Origin: Pseudoalteromonas atlantica
GTDB lineage: Bacteria; Pseudomonadota; Gammaproteobacteria; Enterobacterales; Alteromonadaceae
Assembly (NCBI GenBank): GCA_007988745.1
Contig: BJUT01000005.1
Coordinates: 61,618 to 125,617, forward strand
Direction of reading: 5' to 3'
Length of the DNA: 64,000 bases
Below, one piece after another: positions 56,151 through 64,000 of the stretch. The notes under the pieces were generated by a model that worked only from the letters and a program-made list of their open reading frames with translations, did not search any database and had not been told where the DNA came from. Within the stretch, counting starts at the first letter, position 1. Each line of letters opens with the position of its first letter. The position numbers and the translations under genes were made by a program.

Positions 56151-56504
56151 TTATTCTCTCAATGAACCCCTGTCTGTTAGATTTAATTGCTTGCGCCTAA
56201 TGTAGTAGAGGGTTGCCATAACTAAACTAAACAATGCGCCAGTAAGTAACGAGATATAAACTGTTTCTAAAACTGGTTTACCTAGCTCGCTCCACACTAG
56301 AAACCATTGGAAGATTCCCCAAACCGGAGCAAAAAAAGCCACACAAAGCATAACGTTTGCGAAAAAACTCTGATAATAATGCGGTGGTAAATATAGCCCA
56401 AGTTTGCGTAACAACTTTACAAGTGGAGGATTGTAGTTCGGCTTCCAAACACCTTTATCACTTAATTCTTTATGCGCAAGTTGTAGCTTCGTTTCATAAT
56501 CCAT
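56151..56504 (-). CDS. DUF6404 family membrane protein
   Basis: A 117-residue protein with two hydrophobic helices (about residues 47-68 and 80-100). The N-terminal sequence MDYETKLQLAHKELSDKGVW, the NYNPPLVKLLRKLGL motif and LPPHYY match the DUF6404 pattern, which I recall from small accessory genes in marine gammaproteobacteria. The function is unknown. It is divergent from the M1 peptidase gene and flanked by non-coding DNA on its left. Confidence 0.7.
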   Translation of the reverse strand: MDYETKLQLAHKELSDKGVWKPNYNPPLVKLLRKLGLYLPPHYYQSFFANVMLCVAFFAPVWGIFQWFLVWSELGKPVLETVYISLLTGALFSLVMATLYYIRRKQLNLTDRGSLRE

Positions 56505-56629
56505 GTAATAGAGGTTGCTGAATTCAATTTGTTTATGTATTCCAGATGATGGCTGTTCTAATTCTAATTATAAAATAACTTTTATTTCAATAAGGTAGCT
56601 GTTAGTGTCGGAGTTTTATAGCAAATTAA

Positions 56630-59149
56630 ATGAAGGAATATTGCTTGAAGTATGTTTTAGCTTTTTGTTTCTTCTGTAGTGTTTATTCTTACGCGACAGG
56701 AGTTAATAACTATCGGCTACCCCAAGAAATTACTCTAGATTCACAAATCGTCAATTTAGAATTAGATCCATCAAAACCTACCTTTAGTGGCACCACAATT
56801 TTATCGTTAGGTATTTCTTCACCAACAGATACTATTAGCTACCACAGCCATGGTTTAAATATTCAGTCTGTGGAACTTTTAATGGATGAATTATCAACAA
56901 ACTTACCGGTTGAAACGGCAAATAACTATGACATTGTTAAGCATAAGCTCGATCACAACGTTAGTGGTCAGGCAAAGTTAGCTATTAAGTTTATTGGGAA
57001 ACTCTCTAGTCATGGACAGGGTCTATTTGTACAAATAAGTGGTGCAGAAGCAGATTATATTTTCTCACAATTTCAGCCAATGCTTGCTAGGCAAGTCTTC
57101 CCTAGTTTAAATGAACCAGATAAAAAAACATCATTTCAGTTTACTTTAACCATCCCTTCAAATTTAACGGCGCTTCACAATACACGTGCTCTTTCTACAA
57201 AAATTGATTCAAATAAAAAAACGATTAAGTTTGAAAAAACGGCTGTAATTCCGACAGATGTTTTAGCAATCGCCGTAGGTATGTTTGATAGCAAGAAAAT
57301 GGAGGAGACTAAATACAAGAGTACTTTGTTTTCGCCACAAGGTTTACAGTATCAATATCATGAAGAATTGCCTCTATTAATCAATAACACAATTGATTAT
57401 TTGTCAGGCTACTTAGGTAAGCCTTTTCCTTACGACAAATTAGATTTCTTCATCGCACCGTTTGACTCTTCTGCTGCAATGGAGAATGTTGGCTTAATTG
57501 CGCTTAGCCCAAAAGAAATTCCCTTGGCCGGAGCAAGTAGCTACGATATGTGCGTGTTCCGAAAACTCGTTGCTCATGAAGTTGCACATATGTGGTTTGG
57601 TAACGATATCACTATGCAGTGGTATGACGATTATTGGATGAATGAGTCTTTTAGCGAGTTTTTTGCAGCACAAGTAGTGACTCATTTTTATCCCACAGAA
57701 GCACAGTGTACTTATACGCCACAATCAAGTTCATTAGAAAGTGACAACGACATGGATCGAGCTGTAATTACTGAAGTGAAGGTAGCTTCAGAGCAAGATG
57801 GAACAGGTCAGCTTGTTTACAGTAAGGGCTTTTCTATACTGGCTATGCTTGAGCAGGCAATGGGGGAGGATGAATTTAAAGAGTCAATTCGCGAGTATGT
57901 AAAGACTTTTCAAGGCACAGTTGTGTCATTCGATAGCTTTAAACGCTATATCCCTAAAAACCTAGTAGGAGTGGCCTCCTCATTTTTACAACAGTCATCA
58001 TATCCATTAGTGACCTTGTATCGTAAAGATGATGCACTTTACTTAAAGCAAGATAACTTCTTTAGGCAAAATAAATTGTGGAGCATTCCGCTTACATTGA
58101 AAATTTATAATGTTGACAATGAGGTTTCTTATAAAAATGTTCTGTTAAATACTCAAACAATGTTATTGAGTGAAGTTTCGCCTTCATCGCAGGTTTTTAT
58201 AGACACCAAAGGTGTGGGTTACTTTAGGTATATTGATAAAACAGATAATGCTGAATTTCCACTTCATTTGCTCAGTGATGCAGAAAAGCTGTCTTATATG
58301 GAAAATAATGATGCATTGGCAAGCGCAGCACTCATTGATTATATGGATTATGTTGATACGCTAGTACTAACGCTAAATAGTTTACCTACAGACAGTGTTG
58401 AATCCTTAAAAGCACTGAATAGTCTAATAGACTCGTTTATTGAGTTTGTACCAAGCGATTTAAAAGCGCCTTACAGCAGTTATTTACAAGCAAACTTACC
58501 AAAGATTATTGATTGGCAAACTGTATTTAACAAAGAAAATGGTGGAGCTTGGCTTTCGCTTTATGGTGTTTATTTGAAATCTGACAGTGCAATAGCCTTT
58601 GCTAAAGGAAAAATAAAACAAGGTAAAGTTATTGATTTGCCGGCACGCAGTTCCGTGCTACGAGTAGCCGCCGCAAACTCTACAGACAGTGAATATTTAG
58701 CGCTTTTAGCTATGTTCAATAGTGGTGACATTACATTTAAAGAAGATGTTTTGGACTCAATTGGCTACACATTAAAAGAGGAGCAAATTAAAGCGTTTTA
58801 TGAGTTACTGCTCAGTGATTCAACTACTGAGTTTGTTATTGATTACCGTTTCCAGTTTCCAGCATTTTTTGCAGAAAATAGAGAGTTTGTTGCTGCATAT
58901 TTTTCAAAAAATAAAGGCCGTATTTTAAAGCGGATTCCAAAAGAAGGCGCCCAATGGGTTGTTTATAATTTCATGACCGCTTGTTCAAGTGCAGAAAGTA
59001 AATTGATACAAAATACTTTTGAGGGATGGAAAAACATAGAAGGTTTATCAAGTAAATTAGAGGTTATTTTAAATAAGGTTGGAGAGTGTGCTAGGAGCTC
59101 AAAAGCGAAAGTGAAAAACTTAGAGCAAAGGATTTATGGTAAAGCTTAA
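56630..59149 (+). CDS. Secreted M1 family aminopeptidase
   Basis: An 839-residue exported zinc aminopeptidase. The signal peptide is about residues 1-23. The gluzincin catalytic domain has the exopeptidase motif AAMENVGLI (about 283-291) and HEVAHMWFGND, giving zinc ligands His316 and His320 and general base Glu317; the third ligand is Glu339 in NESFSEFF. The C-terminal half (about 530-839) is an ERAP1-like helical domain with many repeats of the type LSDAEKLSYMENNDALASAA. It removes N-terminal amino acids from peptides in the periplasm. Confidence 0.93.
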   Translation: MKEYCLKYVLAFCFFCSVYSYATGVNNYRLPQEITLDSQIVNLELDPSKPTFSGTTILSLGISSPTDTISYHSHGLNIQSVELLMDELSTNLPVETANNYDIVKHKLDHNVSGQAKLAIKFIGKLSSHGQGLFVQISGAEADYIFSQFQPMLARQVFPSLNEPDKKTSFQFTLTIPSNLTALHNTRALSTKIDSNKKTIKFEKTAVIPTDVLAIAVGMFDSKKMEETKYKSTLFSPQGLQYQYHEELPLLINNTIDYLSGYLGKPFPYDKLDFFIAPFDSSAAMENVGLIALSPKEIPLAGASSYDMCVFRKLVAHEVAHMWFGNDITMQWYDDYWMNESFSEFFAAQVVTHFYPTEAQCTYTPQSSSLESDNDMDRAVITEVKVASEQDGTGQLVYSKGFSILAMLEQAMGEDEFKESIREYVKTFQGTVVSFDSFKRYIPKNLVGVASSFLQQSSYPLVTLYRKDDALYLKQDNFFRQNKLWSIPLTLKIYNVDNEVSYKNVLLNTQTMLLSEVSPSSQVFIDTKGVGYFRYIDKTDNAEFPLHLLSDAEKLSYMENNDALASAALIDYMDYVDTLVLTLNSLPTDSVESLKALNSLIDSFIEFVPSDLKAPYSSYLQANLPKIIDWQTVFNKENGGAWLSLYGVYLKSDSAIAFAKGKIKQGKVIDLPARSSVLRVAAANSTDSEYLALLAMFNSGDITFKEDVLDSIGYTLKEEQIKAFYELLLSDSTTEFVIDYRFQFPAFFAENREFVAAYFSKNKGRILKRIPKEGAQWVVYNFMTACSSAESKLIQNTFEGWKNIEGLSSKLEVILNKVGECARSSKAKVKNLEQRIYGKA

Positions 59150-59237
59150 AAATTCCCAAACTATAATAACGACCATGTGATTGGGGCTATTAAATTGTCT
59201 AAATATTCCCAATCTAAAACTAAAAACTCTATAAAGA

Positions 59238-59264
59238 AAAATGCGGTCTAAAAAACTGCATTTT
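59238..59264. terminator. Hairpin after the M1 peptidase
   Basis: A 7-bp stem AAAATGC/GCATTTT (59238-59244 and 59258-59264) with a 13-base loop. A second hairpin with a T-run (AAAGGTGA/TCGCCTTT, 59284-59312) follows and is the better terminator for the peptidase gene. Confidence 0.45.
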
Positions 59265-59283
59265 CCCCAAACTATAACTCTAG

Positions 59284-59312
59284 AAAAGGTGAGCAGAAAT
59301 GTTCGCCTTTTT
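59284..59312 (+). terminator. Rho-independent terminator after the M1 peptidase
   Basis: An 8-bp stem AAAGGTGA/TCGCCTTT with one G-T pair and a 10-base loop is followed by TTTTTTA. Confidence 0.65.
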
Positions 59313-59407
59313 TATTTGTGAAGATACGACCAGACAAACTCTTTTTGGACAATTATGAGTTAGAGTCGACGGGCGGTTCGGTGCCATGAGCAGACTGAAG
59401 ATCTTTA

Positions 59408-59596
59408 ATGTCTGGAATCAAGATTTGGGTGATGCCAATCATACTCATTGCTAGGTCACAAAAAGTGGAACGCCAAGAAAAGCTCGCATGGATAGTCGCC
59501 TGTTTGTTTATTAGTTGGTTTTGTTTACTCTTATTTATGTTGATTGCACCACTTAAGCCTAATAAAAATAGTAATTTGGTGTTGTTCGCGTGTTAA
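59408..59596 (+). CDS. Small membrane protein, possible phospholipase-D N-terminal-like domain
   Basis: A 62-residue protein with a polar front, a charged segment (RSQKVERQEKLAWIVACLF) and a C-terminal hydrophobic helix. The K-x-x-W pattern before the helix recalls the small PLDc_N domain. Its stop TAA interlocks with the stop TAA of the convergent response regulator (59593-59596), which supports it as a real gene. GAAGA lies upstream of the ATG; an internal ATG at 59432 is possible. Function is unknown. Confidence 0.5.
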   Translation: MSGIKIWVMPIILIARSQKVERQEKLAWIVACLFISWFCLLLFMLIAPLKPNKNSNLVLFAC

Positions 59597-60207
59597 ATTA
59601 GGTTTTGATTAATGGCTTTTATAACGGCCTGAGTGCGGTCTTTTACGTCTAATTTGGCAAGAATTTGTGACACATGATTACGAATAGTCCCCTCAGAGTT
59701 ATCTAATTTTTTGGCAATCACTTTGTTTGGCATACCTAAAGACAAACACTGCAATACGGTTTGTTCTTTGTCCGTTAAGCAGAGCTGAGGGCTTAGTTGC
59801 TTTTTGAGTAAAAAATCAGTCACCGCACTTTGCAATACTCGCTCACCTGCAACGACCTGCTTGATAGCGCTAATGAGCTCTTCAAGTTCAATGTTTTTAA
59901 GCACATACCCACGAGCACCTAGATTAAGGGCTTTGACTAATACATCACAATCTTCAAATGTGGTGATGATCAGCACAGGGGTTTTATCACCCTTTTCACG
60001 CATTTTTTGCAGCACGCCGAGCCCATCTAAATTCGGCATTCTCATATCGAGTAAAGCAATGTCAAAACTATGCTCAGCTAATAGTGTAAGCGCTTGCAAG
60101 CCATCTTCAGCTTGGGCTTCGATATTAATGGCGCTATCGAGGTTAAGTAAATTAGCGAGGCCTAAACGAACTAATGTCTGATCTTCAACTAGTAGGCACT
60201 TTATCAT
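59593..60207 (-). CDS. NarL/FixJ family response regulator (DesR-like)
   Basis: A 204-residue response regulator. The receiver has VEDQ, phospho-Asp54 in LLDMRMPN and the KA/K positions (VLIITTFEDCDVL, RGYVLKNIE). The C-terminal LuxR-type helix-turn-helix (about 140-200) is LTDKEQTVLQCLSLGMPNKV then GTIRNHVSQILAKLDVKDRT. It overlaps the kinase gene by 23 bases, so both are made together. Systems of this type sense membrane or envelope state in characterised cases; the target here is unknown. Confidence 0.92.
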   Translation of the reverse strand: MIKCLLVEDQTLVRLGLANLLNLDSAINIEAQAEDGLQALTLLAEHSFDIALLDMRMPNLDGLGVLQKMREKGDKTPVLIITTFEDCDVLVKALNLGARGYVLKNIELEELISAIKQVVAGERVLQSAVTDFLLKKQLSPQLCLTDKEQTVLQCLSLGMPNKVIAKKLDNSEGTIRNHVSQILAKLDVKDRTQAVIKAINQNLI

Positions 60208-61342
60208 GGCTTTTTTCTTCTAAATTTAGTGGTAGTGTCATGGTATTGATCAATGTTTCTTGCTCAAGGTGTTGTGAAAATTCACCGCCAAATTGTGCCA
60301 TTCGCTCATTTAGTCCTGCTAATCCGTTCCCTTGCTTTGGTAAATGGGTCTCTGCTTGATTGTGATACGCTTTTGCAACTAACAGCGGCTGTTCGCCAAC
60401 GAGGGTGACATTTACATGCAAAGTAAAATGGTTTGCATGGGTATGTTTAAGGGTGTTGCTGATCATCTCTTGGGTAAACCGCAATACACACAGGGCGTAG
60501 TCTTGAGGTAGCTGCTCTGTCTCTTTACTTAGTTGGAGATCACAGTGTAAATTAGGTGTCAGTTCGCAAATGGCCTCAAGAGCTTGCTTAAGTATCGTTT
60601 TGTCATTGCGCTGAGTGGAAACGATTTCGCGCACTTCAGCCAATACTTCTTGGCTAAGTTGGTGGCAAAGAGAGAGGGTTTCAACGGTGGCTTCATTTGC
60701 AGCTCTTTTAGCAAAATCTAAATTAATGCTGAGCGCGGTAAGCTTATGGCCGAGCGAATCATGGAGCTCGCGTGATATGTTTTGTCGCTCTTGCGCTGCA
60801 TGCATCGCCCCCATCATGTGTTGGGTGGCTTTTAACTCTTTGTAGTTTTGGCGGGATTGGTAATGTGTATTTAAACTTTCGACAATACGCCGGCTAACAA
60901 ACCAATTCATCAAGCAAAAGAAAAACCAAATTGTAAACGTGATCCAAGGAATGCCATTTTCCCAGCGCGCATAATGCGTTAAACCATACACCAGCATGGC
61001 GGCCACAACACAAGCCAGTATCTTAGGAAGCGAAAAATGAGGACTAAAAACCGCGGTAAACATCACTAGGTGGATAAAAACTAAGGATGTTGAACTCAGT
61101 TGTATCATTGCCAAAATAAGCAGGAAATAGCCAAGTGCTACGCCGTGAACAAATTTGTTAGGCTGTTTTAACACATACAGCAAAATAGCTAAAATGGAAC
61201 CACTTACTATGATTTGCAAATATAGCGCTAATTCTGAGTTGGCATAATAGGCACACGCCAATGTCACCCCAAGCCACGATGCCAATGTTGAGAAATGCCA
61301 ATCGGTTGTATGTCGTATAGTTGATTCCATTACTGTGGCCAT
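60185..61342 (-). CDS. DesK-type sensor histidine kinase (HisKA_3)
   Basis: A 385-residue inner-membrane kinase with five or six hydrophobic helices (to about residue 150). It then has a dimerisation/phosphoacceptor helix NISRELHDSLGHKLTALSIN (His near residue 193) and a HATPase with FTQEMISNTLKHTHANHFTL and the glycine segment KQGNGLAGLNERMAQFG. This is the layout of DesK, which senses membrane fluidity. It is coupled to the downstream response regulator. It diverges from an acyltransferase gene, a plausible target. Confidence 0.9.
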   Translation of the reverse strand: MATVMESTIRHTTDWHFSTLASWLGVTLACAYYANSELALYLQIIVSGSILAILLYVLKQPNKFVHGVALGYFLLILAMIQLSSTSLVFIHLVMFTAVFSPHFSLPKILACVVAAMLVYGLTHYARWENGIPWITFTIWFFFCLMNWFVSRRIVESLNTHYQSRQNYKELKATQHMMGAMHAAQERQNISRELHDSLGHKLTALSINLDFAKRAANEATVETLSLCHQLSQEVLAEVREIVSTQRNDKTILKQALEAICELTPNLHCDLQLSKETEQLPQDYALCVLRFTQEMISNTLKHTHANHFTLHVNVTLVGEQPLLVAKAYHNQAETHLPKQGNGLAGLNERMAQFGGEFSQHLEQETLINTMTLPLNLEEKSHDKVPTS

Positions 61343-61480
61343 ATTTTTTTAGCAATTATTGCAGAACTCGCGTTGTAAAAACAGTGACATCTGTCATAGC
61401 TCGGGCTATGAGCTTTGTGACTAGTGTCATGAAACCTCATTCATTTATGCTTTATTAATAAAAGTTAGTTGGGCACATTA

Positions 61481-62635
61481 ATGAATAAAGACAGTCGATT
61501 ACACTACATTGATAATTTACGCAGCCTCGCGCTATTGCTCGGCATCGTATTTCATGCCGCTTTAGCCTACAGTCCGTTCTTTCGCAATATTTGGTTTACG
61601 GCAGACCCAAGCACACATGGTCTATTTGATTATATTACGCATACGCTGCACTTATTTCGGATGCCATTATTTTTTATTATTGCAGGGTTTTGCAGTGCAC
61701 TTTTAATAGATAAATCGAGCAACGCGCGCTTTTTACATCATCGCAGTAAACATATTCTACTGCCTTTTATTGTATTTTTACCGTTCAGCTTTGCCGTTTA
61801 CTACCATGCCTTGATTTTTGGAGCCGGTATAGCTAATCCAATACCGCCGATTTTTGCTGTGTTTAAAGTTATTAAAGAGCCTGTTGTTAGCACTATGCAC
61901 TTATGGTTTTTGTGGAACTTATTCCAGTTTTGCCTAATTCACTGGTTGTTGAAAACAACTAACTTATTAGGCAATAAATTTGATGCGCTTAGCGCTCACC
62001 CTTTATTTATGTGGGTTGTACTTCCCATCGTGTTAACGTTTTCATTAATGGGGCAATCTATTCCATTTCCTGCTCCTGATAAACTCACGCCACAGTTATG
62101 GTCCTATGGTTTTTACGGCAGTTTTTATTGGTTGGGAGTGGGGCTTAATAAAAAACAGCAGCTCATTTGCTCATATCATAAGTACTTATGGCCTCTTATT
62201 TTGGGTGTTGCACTATCACTGACTGGTTATTTTTCTTTATTACCAGCCGCGCCAAGCTTAGATGAAGTGATTGCCGCCGCAACTTCGGGGTATTTTGCCG
62301 CAGCGGGAGAGCTGAATGTATTGCATGTTTTATCACAAGGACTGAGTGTTATTTTGTTAACCGCCATAACGTTTTTACTTGGGCATCGTTTTTTAAATCA
62401 CCAAAGTAAGCTCAGTCGCAGCATCTCAAATGCATCATATTGGATTTATTTAATACATGTGCCAGTGCTGATTTATATTCAGATGCCATTGATTAATACT
62501 GGTTGGCCAGTTTTAGTAAAGTTTATAGTTAGCGTGGTTGTTACATTACTTATTGGTCAAATAAGTTATTTATTATTAGTTAAAAATACGTGGTTGGGTG
62601 CATTAATTAACGGTAGGCGAACCAAGAAAAGGTAA
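61481..62635 (+). CDS. Acyltransferase-3 family membrane protein (OpgC-like)
   Basis: A 384-residue inner-membrane protein with ten hydrophobic helices. It opens with YIDNLRSLALLLGIVFHAAL, where the RxxALxL and the catalytic-type His in VFHAA are characteristic. LFRMPLFFIIAGFCSALLI and WFLWNLFQF follow. Members transfer acyl groups (acetyl, succinyl) to surface glycans, as OpgC does to periplasmic glucans. The ATG at 61481 is chosen over a TTG 12 bases upstream. It is divergent from the DesK-like kinase. A lipid- or glycan-modifying role under its control is an inference. Confidence 0.87.
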   Translation: MNKDSRLHYIDNLRSLALLLGIVFHAALAYSPFFRNIWFTADPSTHGLFDYITHTLHLFRMPLFFIIAGFCSALLIDKSSNARFLHHRSKHILLPFIVFLPFSFAVYYHALIFGAGIANPIPPIFAVFKVIKEPVVSTMHLWFLWNLFQFCLIHWLLKTTNLLGNKFDALSAHPLFMWVVLPIVLTFSLMGQSIPFPAPDKLTPQLWSYGFYGSFYWLGVGLNKKQQLICSYHKYLWPLILGVALSLTGYFSLLPAAPSLDEVIAAATSGYFAAAGELNVLHVLSQGLSVILLTAITFLLGHRFLNHQSKLSRSISNASYWIYLIHVPVLIYIQMPLINTGWPVLVKFIVSVVVTLLIGQISYLLLVKNTWLGALINGRRTKKR

Positions 62636-62720
62636 TACAGTCAGCTTAAATGTCGTCACTTGGTAATGACTTAAAAGCGATAAAACTGACACATTAATAG
62701 CCACATAAAGGAATATTATT

Positions 62721-63026
62721 ATGCAAGCAATAACAATCAAATCGACAACCGCCACAATTCAAAAAGGGACGATTAAAGCCGACGGTAAATTTTGGCTAAC
62801 CAACACTGATATTCATTTTTCACCGTTTAATGCACAATTTGGGTTAGGGCCTTATACGTTTTCACGGCGTGAAATTGTAAAAGTGAGTAAGTGCACTGGT
62901 AAAGTTGCAGGTATTTTGCCTTATACACATGATGCAATTGAAGTCGTATTAAAAGATGGCAATAAATATCAATTCATTGTGTCAAACGCAGATGAATGGA
63001 TTAAATTACTTACTCATAGTGCATAG
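62721..63026 (+). CDS. Small PH/GRAM-like domain protein
   Basis: A 101-residue soluble protein predicted to be a single beta-barrel. The pattern GKFWLTNTDIHFSPFNAQFG, then YTFSRREIVKVSKCTGKV and DAIEVVLKDGNKYQFIVSNA, with a C-terminal helix DEWIKLL, is that of a PH-like/GRAM fold. Such domains bind lipids or proteins. AAGGAATATT precedes the ATG by eleven bases. It follows the acyltransferase gene by 85 bases in the same direction. Confidence 0.65.
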   Translation: MQAITIKSTTATIQKGTIKADGKFWLTNTDIHFSPFNAQFGLGPYTFSRREIVKVSKCTGKVAGILPYTHDAIEVVLKDGNKYQFIVSNADEWIKLLTHSA

Positions 63027-63118
63027 CGCAATCGCTGGTAATTCATCAAAATAGCTATTGTTTTAATGTACCTAATAATGCACGATAAAAATATGACGCT
63101 ATTTTATTTAGGTATTCA

Positions 63119-63505
63119 GTGAAGTACATGGATTTAATAAATACGCTTTTGCTTAAGCTCGGATTGGATAAAAAAGCTCATCTACTCATCGTGTTAGGGA
63201 AAAAACTATCAAACAACAATAACGCGGTAGTTAAGCCGCTTGAGTTATATTGTTTTTCGCCTGATGCGTATTTCGACGATATAAGTGAGTTTGAGAAAGA
63301 CAATTGTTTTATTGAGTCTTTGGACGATATAACCCCTGTTAACGCATTGGTGAGAGCACTGAGTAGTGCAAATGCCGTTGTTTGTGTTGATAATCGCTCT
63401 GAGCCTTTGCTTGTGTTGCCACTATTACAAAAGCTCGTGCCCATTCGTTTTGAAAAAGCCAACGAGGATCAAATCTTTACTTCAGACATCAAAACTTTTG
63501 ATTGA
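63119..63505 (+). CDS. Hypothetical protein
   Basis: A 128-residue soluble protein I do not recognise. It starts at a GTG, with AGG seven bases upstream; an ATG at 63128 is the alternative. It has alternating hydrophobic strands (KAHLLIVLGKKL, NAVVCVDNRSEPLLVLPLLQ) and a short acidic stretch. There are no catalytic motifs I can name. It is close to the PH-like gene on its left and followed by non-coding DNA. Confidence 0.5.
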   Translation: MKYMDLINTLLLKLGLDKKAHLLIVLGKKLSNNNNAVVKPLELYCFSPDAYFDDISEFEKDNCFIESLDDITPVNALVRALSSANAVVCVDNRSEPLLVLPLLQKLVPIRFEKANEDQIFTSDIKTFD

Positions 63506-63892
63506 CTGCTTCGCTCAAAGTCGACCTATAGAGTATTTACGTTAACTCGTCTTGGGGCAAAAACGAGCTACGATTGAAGGTCCGCTGGCACAGAGCCGAA
63601 CTTCGTCAAAGAGCGATAATCGGTCAGTCAGGTGAGTCGTCATTAACTTAGTAAAAATAAGTGAATACTTTCCTCTTTTATAAATGTTTAAATAAGCTAC
63701 AGTAAGCATAATATTTATAGTTGGCAGTGGCTTACACTATTCGCTAAGAATATAAGTCCATACAATATGGACGTTTTCGCGTTAAAATAAGAAAAATGTT
63801 CTCTTATAAAGTTGTTCAAGTGATTATGCAACACAAACTGCGTGCTGCATAAATACTAAAGTGTTAGGCATCAATCGAGGAATCAACATGTT
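63506..63892. other. Intergenic region with the 206-base element, copy B
   Basis: About 390 bases. The left part (GACTGCTTCGCTCAAAGTCG, 63505-63530) belongs to the degenerate sequence family seen near 18.03 and 55.98 kb. The 206-base element follows, then an 11-bp inverted repeat (TTATGCAACAC/GTGCTGCATAA, one mismatch, 63823-63851) and GTTAGGC at 63863, which matches the GTTRRRY core of integron cassette sites. Confidence 0.5.
63611..63816 (+). repeat. 206-base dispersed element, copy B
   Basis: Ungapped counterpart of 16650-16855 with 170 of 206 positions identical by eye. The right end AAAGTTGTT is shared, and sequence after it is unrelated. The following gene encodes a GIY-YIG protein, so both copies precede accessory-type genes. 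Confidence 0.8.
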
Positions 63893-64000
63893 ATGAAATG
63901 GAAATGTCTTGGTTCACTTAAAGAAGCGAAAAGCTCTGGTTGTAGTGGAATTTATTTGATAGTCCATAAAGGTGCATTAAACCGAATAGTTTATGTTGGT
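63893..64000 (+). CDS. GIY-YIG domain protein, N-terminal part (cut by the window end)
   Basis: The first 36 codons of an ORF beginning MKWKCLGSLKEAKSSG and continuing SGIYLIVHKGALNRIVYVG. The GIY...YVG spacing is the core of the GIY-YIG nuclease fold, found in homing-type, repair and toxin-like endonucleases. GAGGA lies eleven bases before the ATG; an ATG at 63888 is immediately stopped. The rest, including the catalytic Arg and Glu, is outside the window. Confidence 0.6.
   Translation, partial: MKWKCLGSLKEAKSSGCSGIYLIVHKGALNRIVYVG

Noticed and set aside
16650-63816. The two 206-base copies as ends of a single 47-kb mobile island.
   Set aside because: The interval contains ordinary chromosomal genes such as ahpC, ahpF and the stomatin-NfeD pair, and no integrase or transfer gene.
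1-64000. tRNA genes, rRNA genes, CRISPR arrays and known riboswitches.
   Set aside because: I looked for cloverleaf arms, CCA-type ends, regular spacer repeats and conserved leader motifs and found none that I could support.

Overview
The window looks like chromosomal DNA of a marine gammaproteobacterium of the Alteromonadales, most like Pseudoalteromonas. I infer this from the moderately AT-rich, evenly coding sequence and from the gene set: a TonB receptor beside a TPR-sulfotransferase, glutamyl-endopeptidase-type S9 and M1 peptidases, many c-di-GMP and two-component proteins, and a DUF3649-PepSY-DUF3325 iron operon. I saw no rRNA, tRNA, CRISPR array, phage module or complete insertion sequence.

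Layout. 0-0.5 kb: a 134-base direct repeat in tandem (period 150) and a palindromic operator over a promoter. 0.5-2.1 kb: TetR regulator and a quinone-oxidoreductase-like dehydrogenase. 2.1-16.5 kb: ThrE-type exporter, LacI regulator coupled to a glycosyltransferase, S9 peptidase, LysE exporter, DUF2798 protein, UvrA2-like ATPase, LytS/LytR-type two-component pair, and a secreted amidohydrolase fused to a CIA30 domain. 16.6-18.2 kb: an accessory island with two GNAT acetyltransferases behind a 206-base element that recurs at 63.6 kb. 18.2-23.4 kb: TonB receptor, TPR-sulfotransferase, and a DUF1176-like ORF lying between two copies of the sulfotransferase 3' end. 23.7-34.1 kb: OYE-type flavin reductase, MFS and RhtA-type transporters, FadR-type GntR regulator, Gfo/Idh/MocA oxidoreductase, AraC regulator divergent from a GMC oxidoreductase, and a BMT5-like methyltransferase with a zinc finger. 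34.3-36.7 kb: ahpC and ahpF for peroxide detoxification. 36.7-39.4 kb: hybrid kinase and small proteins. 39.8-42 kb: putative iron-siderophore reductase operon behind a palindromic, Fur-like operator. 42-55.4 kb: patatin, SMP-30 lactonase, NfeD-stomatin pair, diguanylate cyclase, CDF metal exporter, a 1511-residue propeller-GGDEF-EAL receptor, a frameshifted isochorismatase, a chemotaxis receptor and a thioredoxin-like protein. 55.4-64 kb: DUF6404 protein, secreted M1 aminopeptidase, DesK/DesR-like two-component system, acyltransferase-3 protein, a PH/GRAM-like protein, an orphan ORF, and the first 36 codons of a GIY-YIG protein behind the second copy of the 206-base element.

Functional themes are peptide and amino-acid handling (S9, M1, ThrE, LysE, RhtA), signalling (two LytS/DesK-type pairs, hybrid kinase, two c-di-GMP proteins, MCP), oxidative stress and iron, and outer-membrane uptake. 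The least explained material is at 16.6-19.6 kb, 55.4-56.1 kb and 63.5-64 kb, where accessory genes sit beside repeated or degenerate non-coding DNA. The sequence resembles the surroundings of gene-capture systems such as integron cassettes, but no integrase is present and this remains inference. The best candidates for something new are the 206-base element pair, the roughly 1-kb insertion that duplicates a gene's 3' end, and the methyltransferase-zinc-finger protein.
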